64,000 nt of DNA from Dactylorhiza incarnata (Eukaryota > Streptophyta > Magnoliopsida > Asparagales > Orchidaceae): contig JAWHQI010000005.1 of assembly GCA_033032865.1 (NCBI GenBank), positions 9,324,001 to 9,388,000 of the forward strand. The letters are read 5' to 3'. Below are positions 31,145 to 42,340 of the stretch, in pieces. The position numbers and the translations under genes were made by a program. The notes under the pieces were generated by a model that saw only the letters and a program-made list of their open reading frames with translations, did not search any database and was not told where the DNA came from. Within the stretch, counting starts at the first letter, position 1. Each line of letters starts with the position of its first letter.

Positions 31145-32712
31145 CCACTCTTTCTTCTCTTAGCTCTGCACTGCTCGGGCTCCCCCGCATCAGTCAACAA
31201 AATATACTCAGTAGCAGAGTATCTCGAAGATGGTTGTCTGACTCGATCAGACCTCCGTGGAGCGAGCTCAACTGCTGGTATGGGCACATCATCAATGATG
31301 CCCTCTGTAGGCTCGCCATCATTCATGTCCTCATGGCCTGGAAGTGGCTCAACGCCCTGCACTGGATCAGGCTCTGCGGCCTCCTCAGTATCGTCACCTC
31401 CAGTCATAAGAGACTCTTCATCAGTGTGAGAGTCAGCCTTCTCAGTCTTTTCAGGACCAAGCATAGTCTGATCCTCACAAAATATGGCGCCGCGACTGCA
31501 TACAAGCTTCTTCTCAACTGGATCAAAGAACCTGTAGCCAAACTCGCCGCTGCGTCCATATCCCAAAAATATGCATTGACGGGTCTTAGAATCTAACTTC
31601 GATCTTTCATCCCGAGGGATGTGCACAAAGGCTTTGCAACCGAAGACCCTCAAGTGACTATACGAAGGGTCCTTCCCATACCAGACCTTATCAGGAACAT
31701 CCTCCTGCAATGCATAACTGGGAGATAGGTTGATGACGTGTGCAGCTGTGTATAAAGCCTCACCCCAAAACATGCCAGGTAGCTTTGACTCAGATAGCAT
31801 GCACCTCACCCTCTCCATCAAGGTCCTGTTCATCCTTTCAGCTACGCCATTCAGCTGCGGCGTCTTGGGCAGAGTCTTTTCATGTCTGATCCCTTGCTCT
31901 CTGCAATACTCATCAAAAGGACTAATATACTCTCCCCCATTGTCGGACCTGATGCACTTTAACTTCTTCCCAGATTGCCTCTCCACCTCAGCGTGGAATC
32001 TCCGAAAAGTGTCGAGAACCTCACCTTTGGTCTTAATAGCATAGACCCAAAGTTTTCTCGAATAGTCAATGAACGTCACGAAGTAAGATGCTCCTCCTCT
32101 CGCCTGGACCTTCAGTGGCCCGCAGACATCAGTATGTACGAGCTCTAGTGGTTCGGATCTCCTGGTGGAGCTGTGGCTGAATGAAACTCTATTCTGCTTT
32201 CCAGCCATACAATGATCGCATCTCTCCAACTGATCCTCAGATAGATCAGTGATCATCTGCTTCTTGGAGAGACATCCTAGCCCTTTCTGGCTGATGTGAC
32301 ACAATCTCCTGTGCCATAAAGAGGTGGATGCTCCATCTCTGACAGTGTTGACCTGAGCAGCTTCAGGCCTCCCCTCCATGTAGTATAAACCAGTCTCTCT
32401 ATAACCTCTGGCCACTACTAGCGACCCCTTGATCAGCTTCAAAAAATTTCCACCAAAGACACTTAAGTGTCCCTCATCACCTAGTTTTCCAACTGAAACT
32501 AGGTTGAAGCGAATGTCAGGAACATGTCACACATCTCTTAGGATTAGCAATCCTCCAGTGCTCGTCTTCAGGTGCATGTCTCCCCTCCCGATGACTTTTG
32601 ACGTGTCACCATTGCCCATCCTAAGCACTCCACAGTCGTGAGTCGTGTAGGTGGCAAACAACGCTATGTTGTGGTAGACATGTGTAGAAGCACCCGAATC
32701 AACAATCCAGCT
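31145..32712 (-). pseudogene. pol: Copia-E protease and integrase
   Basis: In frame with gag but separated from it by TGA at 32713-32715; a second TGA lies at 32527-32529. Between them is the protease (WIVDSGASTHV, active-site DSG). After the second stop come the integrase zinc finger (WHRRLCHIS ... CDHCMAGK, HHCC), the DDE core (VHTDVCGP, RSDNGGEYIS, NGVAERMNRT, all three catalytic residues) and the GKDPSYSHLRVFGCKAFVHI block common to Copia integrases. The acidic linker ends LLTDAGEPEQCRAKRRK, where the one-base shift to RT occurs. Both stops fit G:C to A:T change. Integrase would insert the cDNA. Confidence 0.87.
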
Positions 32713-33612
32713 TCAGTCATCACAAGAGAGTGCAGCTGTGACGTCATCTCCAACAATGATGACATCGTCCTCTGTAGATGCAATAACTGCAGTGTGACTC
32801 TCCTTCCTATCATCAGTAGCCACTCCTTTCTTCCTTTCGTCATTCTTTAGAGAATAACAGAACTTCTGAATATGCCCCTTCTTATGACAATAGTGGCACT
32901 CCACGTTTTGATAACGTGACTTGGACTTCCCCCTGCTTTGTCCTCTCTCGCTCTTCTTTTCTCTACTCTTGCTCCTGCCTCTCCCCCTGGGCTCAGTGTA
33001 GAGGATGTCAGCTCGTGAAGAAGAGCCTGATATCCCTTGAGACTTTCTTCTCACCTCTTCGTTCAGGATGCCACTCTTGGCAATCTCCATAGTAATGATG
33101 CCCCCGGGAGAGGAGTTGATTAGAGAAACTCTAACCATCTCCCAAGAGTCTGGAAGAGACTTCAGCATCCATAATGCGTTGACCTCGTCCTCAAAGGTCA
33201 CCTTCATAGCAGTAAGTTGATCGATAATACCTTGGAACTCGTTCACATGATCCAAGATAGGGGATCCCTCTCTGTATCTAAACTCCCCCAGCTTCTTCAG
33301 TAGATATAGCTTATTGATGCCAGTACTCTTGGCATACAATGTTTCCAAGGTCTTCCAAAGGATTTTCGCGTCAACGATACTCGCGACATGATTGTAGACT
33401 TTCGGTTCCACGAACCGTCTGATGAATCCGCATAACTTCCGGTGCTCCACCTTCCACTTATTTGGATCCATGTCTTTAGGCATCTCCTCAAAGATAGGAG
33501 TATGCCAGCCCTTGACGTAGATGAGATCTTCCATCAGTAAGTGCCACTGGTGATAGTTCGCGCCGTTTAATTTCACCATTTGATCGGAGCCTGAACCCGA
33601 TGTAGACTCCAT
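32713..33612 (-). CDS. gag: Copia-E gag
   Basis: A 299-codon frame starting MESTSGSGSD. The gag domain runs over about residues 13-210 (LNGANYHQWHLLMEDLIYVK, LWKTLETLYAKSTGINKLYL, LDHVNEFQGIIDQL). A basic RGRGRSKSREKKSERG stretch precedes a perfect zinc knuckle CHYCHKKGHIQKFC (CX2CX4HX4C). Capsid and RNA-binding protein of the particle. It ends at a TGA (32713-32715) directly before the protease WIVDSG; since Copia gag and pol are normally one frame, this is probably a mutation, though it leaves a usable gag. Confidence 0.87.
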   Translation of the reverse strand: MESTSGSGSDQMVKLNGANYHQWHLLMEDLIYVKGWHTPIFEEMPKDMDPNKWKVEHRKLCGFIRRFVEPKVYNHVASIVDAKILWKTLETLYAKSTGINKLYLLKKLGEFRYREGSPILDHVNEFQGIIDQLTAMKVTFEDEVNALWMLKSLPDSWEMVRVSLINSSPGGIITMEIAKSGILNEEVRRKSQGISGSSSRADILYTEPRGRGRSKSREKKSERGQSRGKSKSRYQNVECHYCHKKGHIQKFCYSLKNDERKKGVATDDRKESHTAVIASTEDDVIIVGDDVTAALSCDD

Positions 33613-33800
33613 CGTGCTCTGTCACTGATCGGACTGACCTCAGTTCTTTGAGCCGACTATTTCCAAGAAAGGAATCAAAGAGGATAGGGAGCGGACCAAT
33701 GGTCGTCACCTACCGCACCCGATCACTAACCCGAAATATCTGATCGAATCGTCTCGATTCCCAAATAGGTCAGCCCGATACCAGCTCTGATAATGAACCT

Positions 33801-33813
33801 AGCTCTGATACCA
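33801..33813 (-). promoter_or_regulatory. Copia-E primer binding site (tRNA-iMet)
   Basis: Minus strand TGGTATCAGAGCT, two bases from the 5' LTR. An imperfect second copy (agctctgataatg, 33783-33795) lies beside it. Confidence 0.9.
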
Positions 33814-33815
33814 CT

Positions 33816-34636
33816 TGTTGGGCTAGAGAGCACGCAAGCCCGACCAGAGCACCTGCAAATTAGTTCGAGCAAGTACCTGCACGACCGCTTAGCGGTATGC
33901 CGATACACAACCAAAAACACAGCACAACATAACAACAATAAAGGTGACACACAGATATAACGTGGAAACCCAATAGGGTAAAAACCACGGGACGATCGGA
34001 GTCCAACCCGGAAAGCCGCCACTAAAAATATGTAAAACAAATAGGCAATTACAAGGCTTTCCCTCCTCGATCCACACATGATCTTCACCAACTTTGCACC
34101 ACACAATATTACACAATAAACAGTAGCAGAAAAATTGCAAGTTACCGTCAGTGGCGGATGAGACGGATTACACAAATCCTCTCCAAGATGCCTCTTCGAA
34201 TCCTTGCCAAAGTCTGCTCCAGATCCAATTCGTGTAGGCGAAGTATTCCTCGTCAATGTCACTAAGACGTCCGAAAGCTCTCTCCAAACTAAGACATTTG
34301 CCACAAAGGCCTCACTAGAAACTCTTTCAATGCTTGAGATGGGAGAGAAGTGGATGCCTTACCCCTCCTCCTTCATGCCTATTTATAAGGCCAAAACCAA
34401 GGGGTAGATGGTGGTAGATAGCATGTGCATGAAGCTTCCATGAAGCTTCCCTCGGTCAAAAGCACATGTCATGAAGCTTCCTCTGGGCACTTTCCTAGAA
34501 GCTTCCTTTAAGATCACATGTTGATTTCTTAGTCAAAGGCGGCTACCCCTTTTCACACTTGCATGAAACACATGCTTGAAAATCATGGTCAAAAGGTGGC
34601 TAGCCCCTTTCACACTTAGAAGAAAATATTTCATCA
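33816..34636 (-). repeat. Copia-E 5' LTR with promoter
   Basis: 821-bp partner of 28625-29445. TATA box near 34389-34379 (minus). GAAGCTTC motifs at 34431-34438, 34442-34449, 34473-34480 and 34498-34505. Confidence 0.92.
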
Positions 34637-34776
34637 AGGCATGACATGCAGTGTGTGATGAAGCAAAGGTTGGGCAGTTTAGGTCACGTGAAACTTTAGG
34701 AGGAGAGGGATAGAAGTGAAATTAGAGAGAGAAAGAGTTTTGGATATTAATTATCGACGGAGGGAATACCTCATCA

Positions 34777-35811
34777 TGTTCATTGTATTGTACCCGCTCC
34801 AGAATCCCCTGCATCCTAACCTGATTGCTCATAACCGTGGCTAAGTTTGTGGAGATTTTCTCTTGCTAAGATGAGAATTGTCTCCACCTATCATCCCATT
34901 GCGCTGCATCGTATCCACCACCCACCTGTGAAGAGGACTCACCGCACTCAAAATAATATATGGTGGCGGCGATGTACTAGCCTGTCGTGGAGGAATAACT
35001 TTGGTGCCAACATATCCTTCAATATAATAGTCAGGGCCATGGAGTCCCATATGAACCTACACAATGTGCAGAGCTCGAAGATAAGCGAGGGTGACATGAA
35101 TCATACATGCAACTGGATCCATAAGAGGCAGCTGATCGAGGAATCCCAAAGACCTCACACGACATGTAGTATAGAGGGCAACACAGATCACCCCAACACT
35201 AGTGTGCTCCTCCTGATGAAGGATATACTACAACAGGAGGTGTCCAATATTGAGTGCATAACGCTCACTCATTCTGAATAGGTATAGGATATCCTTGTTC
35301 CACATAATTCCAGAACTCTCCCCTCCCCCCTGAGGATATGACTAAACATATGAGGGATAATATGTAATGCAACGAAATGTAGAGAAGAGACCATACTCCT
35401 ATTGGCTTTATAAGCCTCATAAGCACCACAAATGATGTCCCAATATACAATTACAGTCACACCATTTGGAAAGGCCGTAGAAAGCTGAGCGTAGTCCAAA
35501 GTGTTAACGTATAACAAAGTGCGGTACTTCAAAAGACCCCTCATACAGACTTATCAAGACACAAAAATCTCGATAGTCACTATGTAGAACTAACCGAGCA
35601 GTGGGTAGGAGCAAGAACTGTCTGACCCGACTACCCTGTCAACTCGAGTTTGGATGAGTGTGCATAGGAATTTGAGCATAAGCTCGTGTTAACCTAACTC
35701 ACCAATGGAAAAAAATATCCCAACGATATGCCCAATCAAACGTCGCACCTCCCAAGCTATGTGTAAGCCGTCTAGAACATCCCAATCGACCTTCTGACAG
35801 TCCTGGAATCT
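34777..35811 (-). pseudogene. Decayed coding remnant, possibly Athila ORF1-like (I)
   Basis: Minus-strand frames with several stops and shifts. Readable pieces are FQDCQKVDWDVLDGLH, HELMLKFLCTLIQTR, TLDYAQLSTAFPNG with VSSLHFVALHIIPHM, and later GLHGPDYYIEGYVG. The pattern of an alpha-helical head, an ELTLEFL-like motif and an L-x-F-PNG segment recalls the Arabidopsis retrotransposon ORF1 (Athila) protein family, but I rely on pattern memory only. The remnant stops where the LTR of G begins (about 35812), as expected if G inserted into it. Confidence 0.4.
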
Positions 35812-35838
35812 TGATAATGCTTATTTTATAAACTTTAT

Positions 35839-36459
35839 TGTTAGAATTGTGAAGTGAGCTAACGCCGGTGTTAGCCCCGCCTTTTGGCGGTGGCTACAAA
35901 TTCTATAAATAGAGGGTCAATCCCCCCATAGAGATACATCAGAGACAAGAGGCGATTTGTGCGATCTCAATAGGCGGTCTCAAGTGAGAGCAAACTTGGA
36001 GTGAGTTCGGAGGAAAGCTTGCGCGGTCTGGCCGGGCGGTCTCAAGTGGGAGTGAACTCGGAGTGAGTTCTCGACGACCTGGAGCAAGAGTTGCGAGCTG
36101 TGCAAGATCGTGAGTCAACGCCGGCGTTAGTGACAATGCCGGGCGTTAGCTACTTGTGTGAGGTGGCGGTCTGCATCTACGGTCTCGTCAAGAGGGTGTG
36201 CTCGCAGCGAGCTCGTGTGGTCTGAGTCAACGCTGGCGTTAGCGATAACGCGGGGCGTTAGCGAGCTGTGGAGAAGCAGACTCTGTTTGCGACCAGTTGA
36301 TATTTCTTATCTCGGCTGTTGTGAATCAAGTTGTATGCGACTTGTATTCAGTCCTTTCTCTTGTAATTGTTGTAATAAATTTGTCAAGCAATAAAGAAGT
36401 GTTTTTGTTCATTCTTGGTGTGCTTGTCTTAGTGTTCCATCGATCTAGAAAATTTCACA
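35839..36459 (+). repeat. Copia-D left LTR, effectively a solo LTR
   Basis: 621-bp complete LTR (TGTTAGAATT...TTTCACA) with TATA box CTATAAATA (35903-35911) and palindromes such as AACGCCGGCGTT (36117-36128). It is followed by the target duplication and flanking G sequence rather than a PBS, so it stands as a solo LTR. It lacks 21 bases present in the right LTR near 48440. Confidence 0.85.
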
Positions 36460-36594
36460 TTTATATCAATATATTTTCTTATTAAATTAAAGTAAATTAG
36501 CTTGTCTTCATAAATTTTTAAGCTTAATTAACATATTTCTTTAGTTTGAGGTCAATTGGAGACATCAAGATAATTATGAATCAAAAGGCAGTGG
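36460..36594 (+). repeat. Duplicated segment of G LTR
   Basis: 135 bases nearly identical to 49064-49198, the flank beyond the right LTR of Copia-D. At about 36595 it jumps straight into the middle of a Copia-D LTR at a short shared ggagtgag/gggatgag sequence. Confidence 0.85.
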
Positions 36595-36997
36595 TTGGAG
36601 TGAGTTCTGGGCGGCCTGGAGCAAGAGTTGCAAGCTGTGCAAGATCGCAAGTCAACGCCGGCGTTAGTGACAACGCGGGGCGTTAGCTACTTGTGTGAGG
36701 TGGCGGTCTGCATCTACGGTCTCGTCAAGAGGGTGTGCTCGCAGCGAGCTCGTGCGGTCTGAATCAACGCCGGCGTTAGCGACAACGCGGGGCGTTAGTG
36801 AGCTGTGGAGAAGCAGACTCTGTTTGCGACCAGTTGATATTTCTTATTCTCGGCTATTGTGAATCAAGTTGTATGCGACTTGTATTCATCCTTTTCTCTT
36901 GTAATTGTTGTGACAAATTTGTCAAGCAATAAAAAAATGTTTTTGTTCATTCTTGGTGTGCTTGTCTTAGTGTTCCATCGATCTAGAAAATTTCACA
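36595..36997 (+). repeat. Copia-D 5'-truncated LTR next to PBS
   Basis: Matches the LTR from about 36059 onward and ends TTTCACA beside the PBS. TATA box and upstream palindromes are missing, though leader palindromes (taacgcc/ggcgtta type) remain. Confidence 0.85.
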
Positions 36998-37010
36998 TGG
37001 TATCAGAGGG
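36998..37010 (+). promoter_or_regulatory. Copia-D primer binding site (tRNA-iMet)
   Basis: TGGTATCAGAGGG directly after the LTR. Confidence 0.9.
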
Positions 37011-37052
37011 AGGTTGGAACAAGCACTGAGTTACATGTACTGAGCAACCAAG

Positions 37053-37379
37053 ATGGATGGCGGAGGAGGCTATGCGAGAGGTCTTGGCATTGAGTTACTC
37101 ACTCAGACGAATTACAAGAAGTGGAAGTCTTGTATAGAGAGTTACCTACTTGGAGAGGACCTATGGGAGGTCATTGGAGGAGATGCGCAAGAGGAAGTTG
37201 TAGCTGCCAGAGACAATGGTCCAACTGTGAGAGCTTGGAGGAAGACAAATGCCAAAGCGGAATTCACCTTGAAGAGAGCTACTGCTCCTGACTTGTTCGA
37301 CCACATCTTGGGTTGTAAGTCAGCGTCTGAGATGTGGAAAGCTCTCGATGGGCTGTTCAACAAGAAGAATGTAGCGCGA
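37053..37379 (+). pseudogene. gag: Copia-D gag, N-terminal part
   Basis: 109 codons, MDGGGGYARGLGIELL to NKKNVAR, collinear with Copia-C gag. It is cut by Athila-like B after the alanine-arginine codons; the next residues (LQFPENKLAKSTQG) resume at 44094 beyond B. Bases 37375-37379 (CGCGA) are the left TSD copy of B (right copy CGCGG). Confidence 0.87.
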
Positions 37380-39132
37380 TGATGAGTACAAATTATATAC
37401 ACTTTTATGGACTCATCTGGGCTAGTTTTCACGCACATGCACTTCACTTTCAGTTCTTAAATGCTTATATTTTACTTGTTCGCGCTTTAACTTTAAGTGC
37501 TCATTTAGACCCGTTGTGGTGTGCAAGTGCGCACTATTTTGTTGGGGGCAAGCACATTGTGCTCCCTATTCTTTTGCTATTATTGTACTTGTGCTGGAGG
37601 TGTGTTCCCAGCGTGTGGTTTCATTGTGCAGGTGGGCAGATCGTCCATATTGCCCAGAATTCATCCTGTATGAATCACATGGTCGTGTGTTTTCTTGATG
37701 CACGGTCGGCTGCGATCGTGCGTTATGATTGGCTGGTCAATATGGTGATCTGCCCCGCTCGTGCATTTTTTTCACGCACGGTTGGCCTCAACCGTGCGCG
37801 AACAAAACGCACGACCTCCTATTGGTTGCCGGATTTTGAGTTTTCTGAATTTACGCGTGCATTTTTACGCACGGTCGGCTTCGACCATGCGTGAGTAAAA
37901 CGCACGGGCGCACTTGCTTCGTCTTCCTGGCCTTTATGTTTGTTAAATTTCGCACGGTCCACGCACGGTCGTGCGTTCGACCGTGCGTGACCAATTTCTG
38001 ACTGATTTTCTATATAAGCTGCAGATTCCGCCCTAGAAGGATCGATCTTCTTTCCCACGTCCAAGAGCTCCAATTCCGCGCCATTTTCGCCGCTCCATCG
38101 CCGCCCACCATTTGGAGGTGCTCCGGACATATTCTTCACGCCAATCTCGAGCTGGATTATCCTCTCGGCCTCCTCCATCATTCAGAAGCTTCCAAGCTCC
38201 ATTTCAACGGATTTTGCACTATATCCTTGGAGTTCTCCGGCAAGATCATGGCTGAAGGCTATTGACGAAGAAGACGGGTTCATTGGGAGGTAGTGACAAC
38301 CCTCTTCTACCCCGGACGACAGTTGAAGACCGAGCCCGGACGAGGATTGACAACCCTAGATTCCAGCCGTGAATCTCTGACGAGTCTTCGTGCTTCGGTT
38401 GTAATCTTACCTCCTCCTTGTTATTTTTGCTTATTCTATTTGATGTGTGTGGTTGTATGTTTCTATATGAATGATGTCCATAAACCCTAAATATTATTAG
38501 TCTAATTTTCCATGGTTTTGTGGTTATGTTTGTGGTTTATGTGATTTGAGGAGCGCCCCCATTCCACCATCCATTCCGCCTGACTACTCGCCCATTCCGT
38601 GTGCCTACTCTTCCATCCGCCAAGCTAAGCGGTGCTAACGGCCCTTGTAATCCACCTCGACTCCGCCGGTGCGAACCATTCCATCTGCTTGCCTTCTCGT
38701 CCATCCGCCTAGTGAAGCGTGGCATAGCGGCCCGTGTAATCCATTCGCCTAATGAAGCAGCACGCTCAAGCCCTGCACAGTTCAATTCCGCTTGCCTACT
38801 CGTCCATCCGCCCTTGCGAAGCAGCGCGCTCAAGGCCTGCCTAGTCTCCATCCCGCCAAGCGAAGCATTGCATAGCGGCATTGCATAGGAGTAGTTTTAG
38901 CTCTTTTATTTAATTTCCACAAACCAAATCACCCCTTTTCCGCAATCCATCCGACCTAAAGGACTTCAATCTCAAGTCCTTCCTCGATAGTTAACTCCAC
39001 CTTACTGTGTTCCTTCGAGATCGATACTCGGGGATTTGCTCCTCGTTTTATATTACTTGAACGATCGGTACACTGCCGTTTCGTGCCGCAGTCTTGCTAC
39101 CGCCTATAGCGGTGTGCGAGATTTGCGCATCA
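37380..39132 (+). repeat. Athila-like B 5' LTR with promoter
   Basis: 1753 bp. Palindromes with arms CGCACGGTTG/CAACCGTGCG (37775-37798) and CACGCACGGTCG/CGACCGTGCGTG (37960-37989) precede the TATA box CTATATAAG (38010-38018). It ends GCGCATCA next to the PBS region. Confidence 0.92.
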
Positions 39133-39138
39133 AGTTTT

Positions 39139-39156
39139 TGGCGCCGTTGCCGGGGA
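39139..39156 (+). promoter_or_regulatory. Athila-like B primer binding site (tRNA-Asp)
   Basis: TGGCGCCGTTGCCGGGGA, the canonical Athila PBS, six bases after the LTR. Confidence 0.92.
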
Positions 39157-39382
39157 ACACAGACGTGTGAGTTGCTGTAGAGGGAGACAAGAGATAGTAG
39201 TTCTTCCAGTGTGTATAGCCACCTTATTATTTTTGTTTGCTTTTTAATTATATATTGTTTATTATTATTTCTCTCTCCTATTTTAGAGTTTTAGGCAAGT
39301 ATAATCCAAGGAGTTTTATTAGTTTGTGTAGATTTTCTTGCAATGAATTTCAGTTTCATTATATCTGCTTTTATTGTTGAAA

Positions 39383-40597
39383 ATGTCGTCATGGGATATT
39401 TCTCCTAGCACCTACGACAAGATGGTTTATTATATAGACCAAATGAAGGAGTTAAATGCTAGGCAGTGTAGGAACTTTGTTTGTTTGTTGTGCCGAGGAG
39501 AGGGCCAGGAATTGAGGGACTGTCCTAGTCTCTTCAATCCTGACCACCGCTCCTCCACTCATGACAACATTGTCCCTATCACTCATTCTTTACCCATGGA
39601 GGCAATCGTGTCCTCTACTCCCGATCTTGTTTCGTGCATGGACTCCTCACTCCCTATGTATGGCTTCACTCCTAGTGATGATGATGATTCATTTGATGGC
39701 CAACAAGGTGAGATTTGGGAGCTCCAGGATGAACTAGAGTGGGATGAGGAGAGTGTTCTCTCCAGTGGGGAGGTGCTTGTGGATCTTTTTGCGGAGGAAC
39801 CTGATATTTTACTTTCTGATTCTGATGCTCCTCCAGTTTCTTTGCATGTTTTTTCTACACCTTTTGTTGATGATCATGTCGAAGTAATTGAGCAGGGTGA
39901 TGATTCTGAGCCTGAGGCTGCACCCTGGTGGGATGATGAGGGTACTCTTTCTGATGAGGAGGTTTGCACTTCCTCATGGGACGAGGAGGTCCAACTCACC
40001 ACCGAGGCCCTTGAGTTCTTGATTTCTCCTCGCTATAACACTTACGATGATGATAGTGATCTATGCTTGGAACTTGCTGGGAGTGAAACCGGGATCACTC
40101 CCATGATTACCGATTATTTATATCTTTCTTCCATTTTATTTCCTGACCACCCTTCTTTTCTTGAACATGTGAAGGGGGATTCAGCAGTGGCAATTCTTTG
40201 GGAAGCTGAATCTGAAATGCTCTCCACTGCTGAACCACCTTCATCCCCTCTTCCTGATATTTTTAATGCTTATTTTTTTCCATCCATGCAGGGTTTTGAG
40301 TATGTTGACCCATTTTTGGGTGATTCTGTGTGGCAGTCTTGGAAGGAAAAGCAAACAGCAATGATGAAATCCATCGCCTATTCCACCTCATCATCATTGC
40401 CTGCATTTTCCTTGAAAGATTGGGTGCAGGGTGGAAAGCGCTACTTCATCCATGACCGCAGATTGGAGGAGAGGAAGAATATGAAGAAAGATGAAATATG
40501 GAGATGGAAAGCTCCTGATCTTCTGATGTGCTGTTATTGGGTCTTCGGACCCATTTCGTTCATTTTCAGTTACTATTTTAAATCAACTTATAGTTGA
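39383..40597 (+). CDS. Athila-like B acidic zinc-knuckle protein
   Basis: 404 codons from the ATG of MSSWDISPSTYDKM; the frame is open a few codons further upstream but without an ATG. Residues 30-44 read CLLCRGEGQELRDC, a CX2CX4HX4C zinc knuckle with Gln in place of His. The next 300 residues are strongly acidic (SDDDDSFDGQQGE, ELEWDEESV, PEAAPWWDDEGTLSDEE), with a short basic stretch (RRLEERKNMKKDE) and a hydrophobic C-terminus (DLLMCCYWVFGPISFIFSYY) that could be membrane-associated. The capsid domain of gag is missing. The frame is intact, which suggests either youth or selection. Function unknown; G probably carried a relative. Confidence 0.7.
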   Translation: MSSWDISPSTYDKMVYYIDQMKELNARQCRNFVCLLCRGEGQELRDCPSLFNPDHRSSTHDNIVPITHSLPMEAIVSSTPDLVSCMDSSLPMYGFTPSDDDDSFDGQQGEIWELQDELEWDEESVLSSGEVLVDLFAEEPDILLSDSDAPPVSLHVFSTPFVDDHVEVIEQGDDSEPEAAPWWDDEGTLSDEEVCTSSWDEEVQLTTEALEFLISPRYNTYDDDSDLCLELAGSETGITPMITDYLYLSSILFPDHPSFLEHVKGDSAVAILWEAESEMLSTAEPPSSPLPDIFNAYFFPSMQGFEYVDPFLGDSVWQSWKEKQTAMMKSIAYSTSSSLPAFSLKDWVQGGKRYFIHDRRLEERKNMKKDEIWRWKAPDLLMCCYWVFGPISFIFSYYFKSTYS

Positions 40598-42326
40598 TCA
40601 TTTTGAGGCATGTAATATTTAGGATTTACTAGCTTTTTCTTTATGCTTAGACTTTTATTAAAACTGCATAATACATGTATTAAGTCCAGCTTAAGGACGG
40701 TAAACAAAAGCGCTGCTGGGAGACAACCCAAGTTTTTGTTGCTTTTATTTTTCTCTAACATGCTAATAGTTAGTTTTACATATATATTTTGTGCATGGAG
40801 TCTTTTGCCTATAGGTGTGTGGCAATTTCTTTGGTGGCAGACCCTTGGAGCTAAATTTACAAAATTTAACACCAAATCTTCTGGTATGCTCATTTCTGAG
40901 CATGAGTAATTTCCTCCCCCTAATGCTTATTTTAATTTTCATGGTTACATCATTTGCTCATTTTAGTTCATTTTTATAAGTATTGTTCATCCCCATTGTA
41001 CACCACTACACCCACTTGAGCACGCATTCACTTGTGTGTGTGTTTCCGTTCATGCTTATTTTGGTTGGAATGTGAAATAAGATGTTAGCTTAGGAATTGC
41101 AAATCAGAGTGCGATGTTGACTCTTGTAGTGCTCTAGTCGCATCCGCATGCTCTAGTAGAAATTTGAGTAAAATTAGATTATTTCTATGCATTTAATTTA
41201 TGATTAGTGTTTTTGCGTAGTTTTAAATTTATTATACTCAATTGGTGAATATGAATGAAATTGGCGGTAGCACGGTGTTGTGTGTAGGCAAGCGCTAGTT
41301 GTGTGTTGCTCGAGTCGGAAGGAAGGTTTACCTTTTTCGTGGGCTAAGAACTTGCCCCAAGCAACTCTTGAAGCATGGGCGAGAGCATCTCATTTTGTTA
41401 AATGTGATGCAGGCCATCTAGCTGGCTAGTTTGAGCTTTGATTTCCATGACGTACGCTTACCTTTGCAAGCCAATTTGTGCCTACCCCTCATTTGTTTCA
41501 GCTCTTCTTTCAATCACCAAAACCTGAAGCTTATCCTATTATCGCAACCAAGTAGTGAGTTAACTGAAATTATATTTCTTATTTGGGTGTGATGTTTGGA
41601 ATTATTGTGGTGTGAAAAGAAAAAAGTGTATCGTGTGCTGAACACATTATTGTACACCAACCGGGGGATAAAAGAAAAAGAAAAAAAATGAAGTTAAAAG
41701 AAAAATCTGAAAAGAATTGGAATGAAAAGAAATCCCTTTGAGCGTATTAGAAAATTCAGTTGGTATTTGTTGGAGTAGGCTGTGTGCACACCTAGTTTTC
41801 AAGCTAAGTCTGGGGGTGTGTCACACTAGCATCGTTCTTGGTCTTGTTTTGGTACATCGTTATCTTTTGACTCAATTGGGTTGCGTAGCCATCTCATTTA
41901 TCATTGAATATCATACCGTAACCTAAGCCCCATTATAACCTGAAAGTCCTATTGATTTAACTTGTGAGTTTGCTAGCGCCGTGCAGAGAGTGTAACCGGG
42001 CAAGCTTATGGTTCTCTTTGTTGATGGATTTCAGCGGAGTTATCCCCGAATTCCGATCTTTAGTAACACCCTCCTGAGTGGCTTGTGTACTTTCACACCG
42101 GGCATGACCGCGCAAGTTCTTCATGATTCACCAGTTGAGTATCAATAATCTTTATTTATGCTTTTAACACTTTTGTAAATTAGTTAGCATAGTTAGAATC
42201 TCCTTTTACTGAATTTCTATTTGCATGCTTATGATACTTCGCACCGTACTCCTATTTTGCAATTCCCTTCACTAACTACCATTTTCATACCCCACCGGAC
42301 TTGTTTGCTCGGGACGCGCTAACCGG
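40598..42326 (+). other. Athila-like B 3' non-coding region
   Basis: About 1.7 kb without ORFs. It holds the conserved post-ORF block (40684-40733, gctgctgggagacaaccc) and a PPT-like copy (taagtctggggg, 41805-41816), and matches A over about 1.2 kb before the 3' LTR. Confidence 0.75.
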
Positions 42327-42340
42327 TAAGTCTGGGGGTG
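42327..42340 (+). promoter_or_regulatory. Athila-like B polypurine tract
   Basis: taagtctgggggtg directly before the 3' LTR. Confidence 0.8.

Larger units (their letters stand above)
28625..34636 (-). mobile_element. Copia-E: near-complete LTR/Copia element
   Basis: Two 821-bp LTRs (TGTTGGGC...TCATCA), TSD AGGCT (28620-28624) against AGGCA (34637-34641), PBS TGGTATCAGAGCT and PPT GAAAAGGGGGAGA, all minus strand. The interior codes in order for gag, protease, integrase, RT and RNase H, the Copia order. The only lesions that I see are two TGA codons and one frameshift. Gag and pol resemble Tork/Tnt1-type Copia, a lineage call made from memory of motifs. It is the only source of RT in the window that is close to whole. 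Confidence 0.92.

Noticed and set aside
34777..35811. Host gene exon on the minus strand
   Set aside because: Readable peptides are broken by stops and shifts, lack splice-site logic and resemble an Athila ORF1-type protein.
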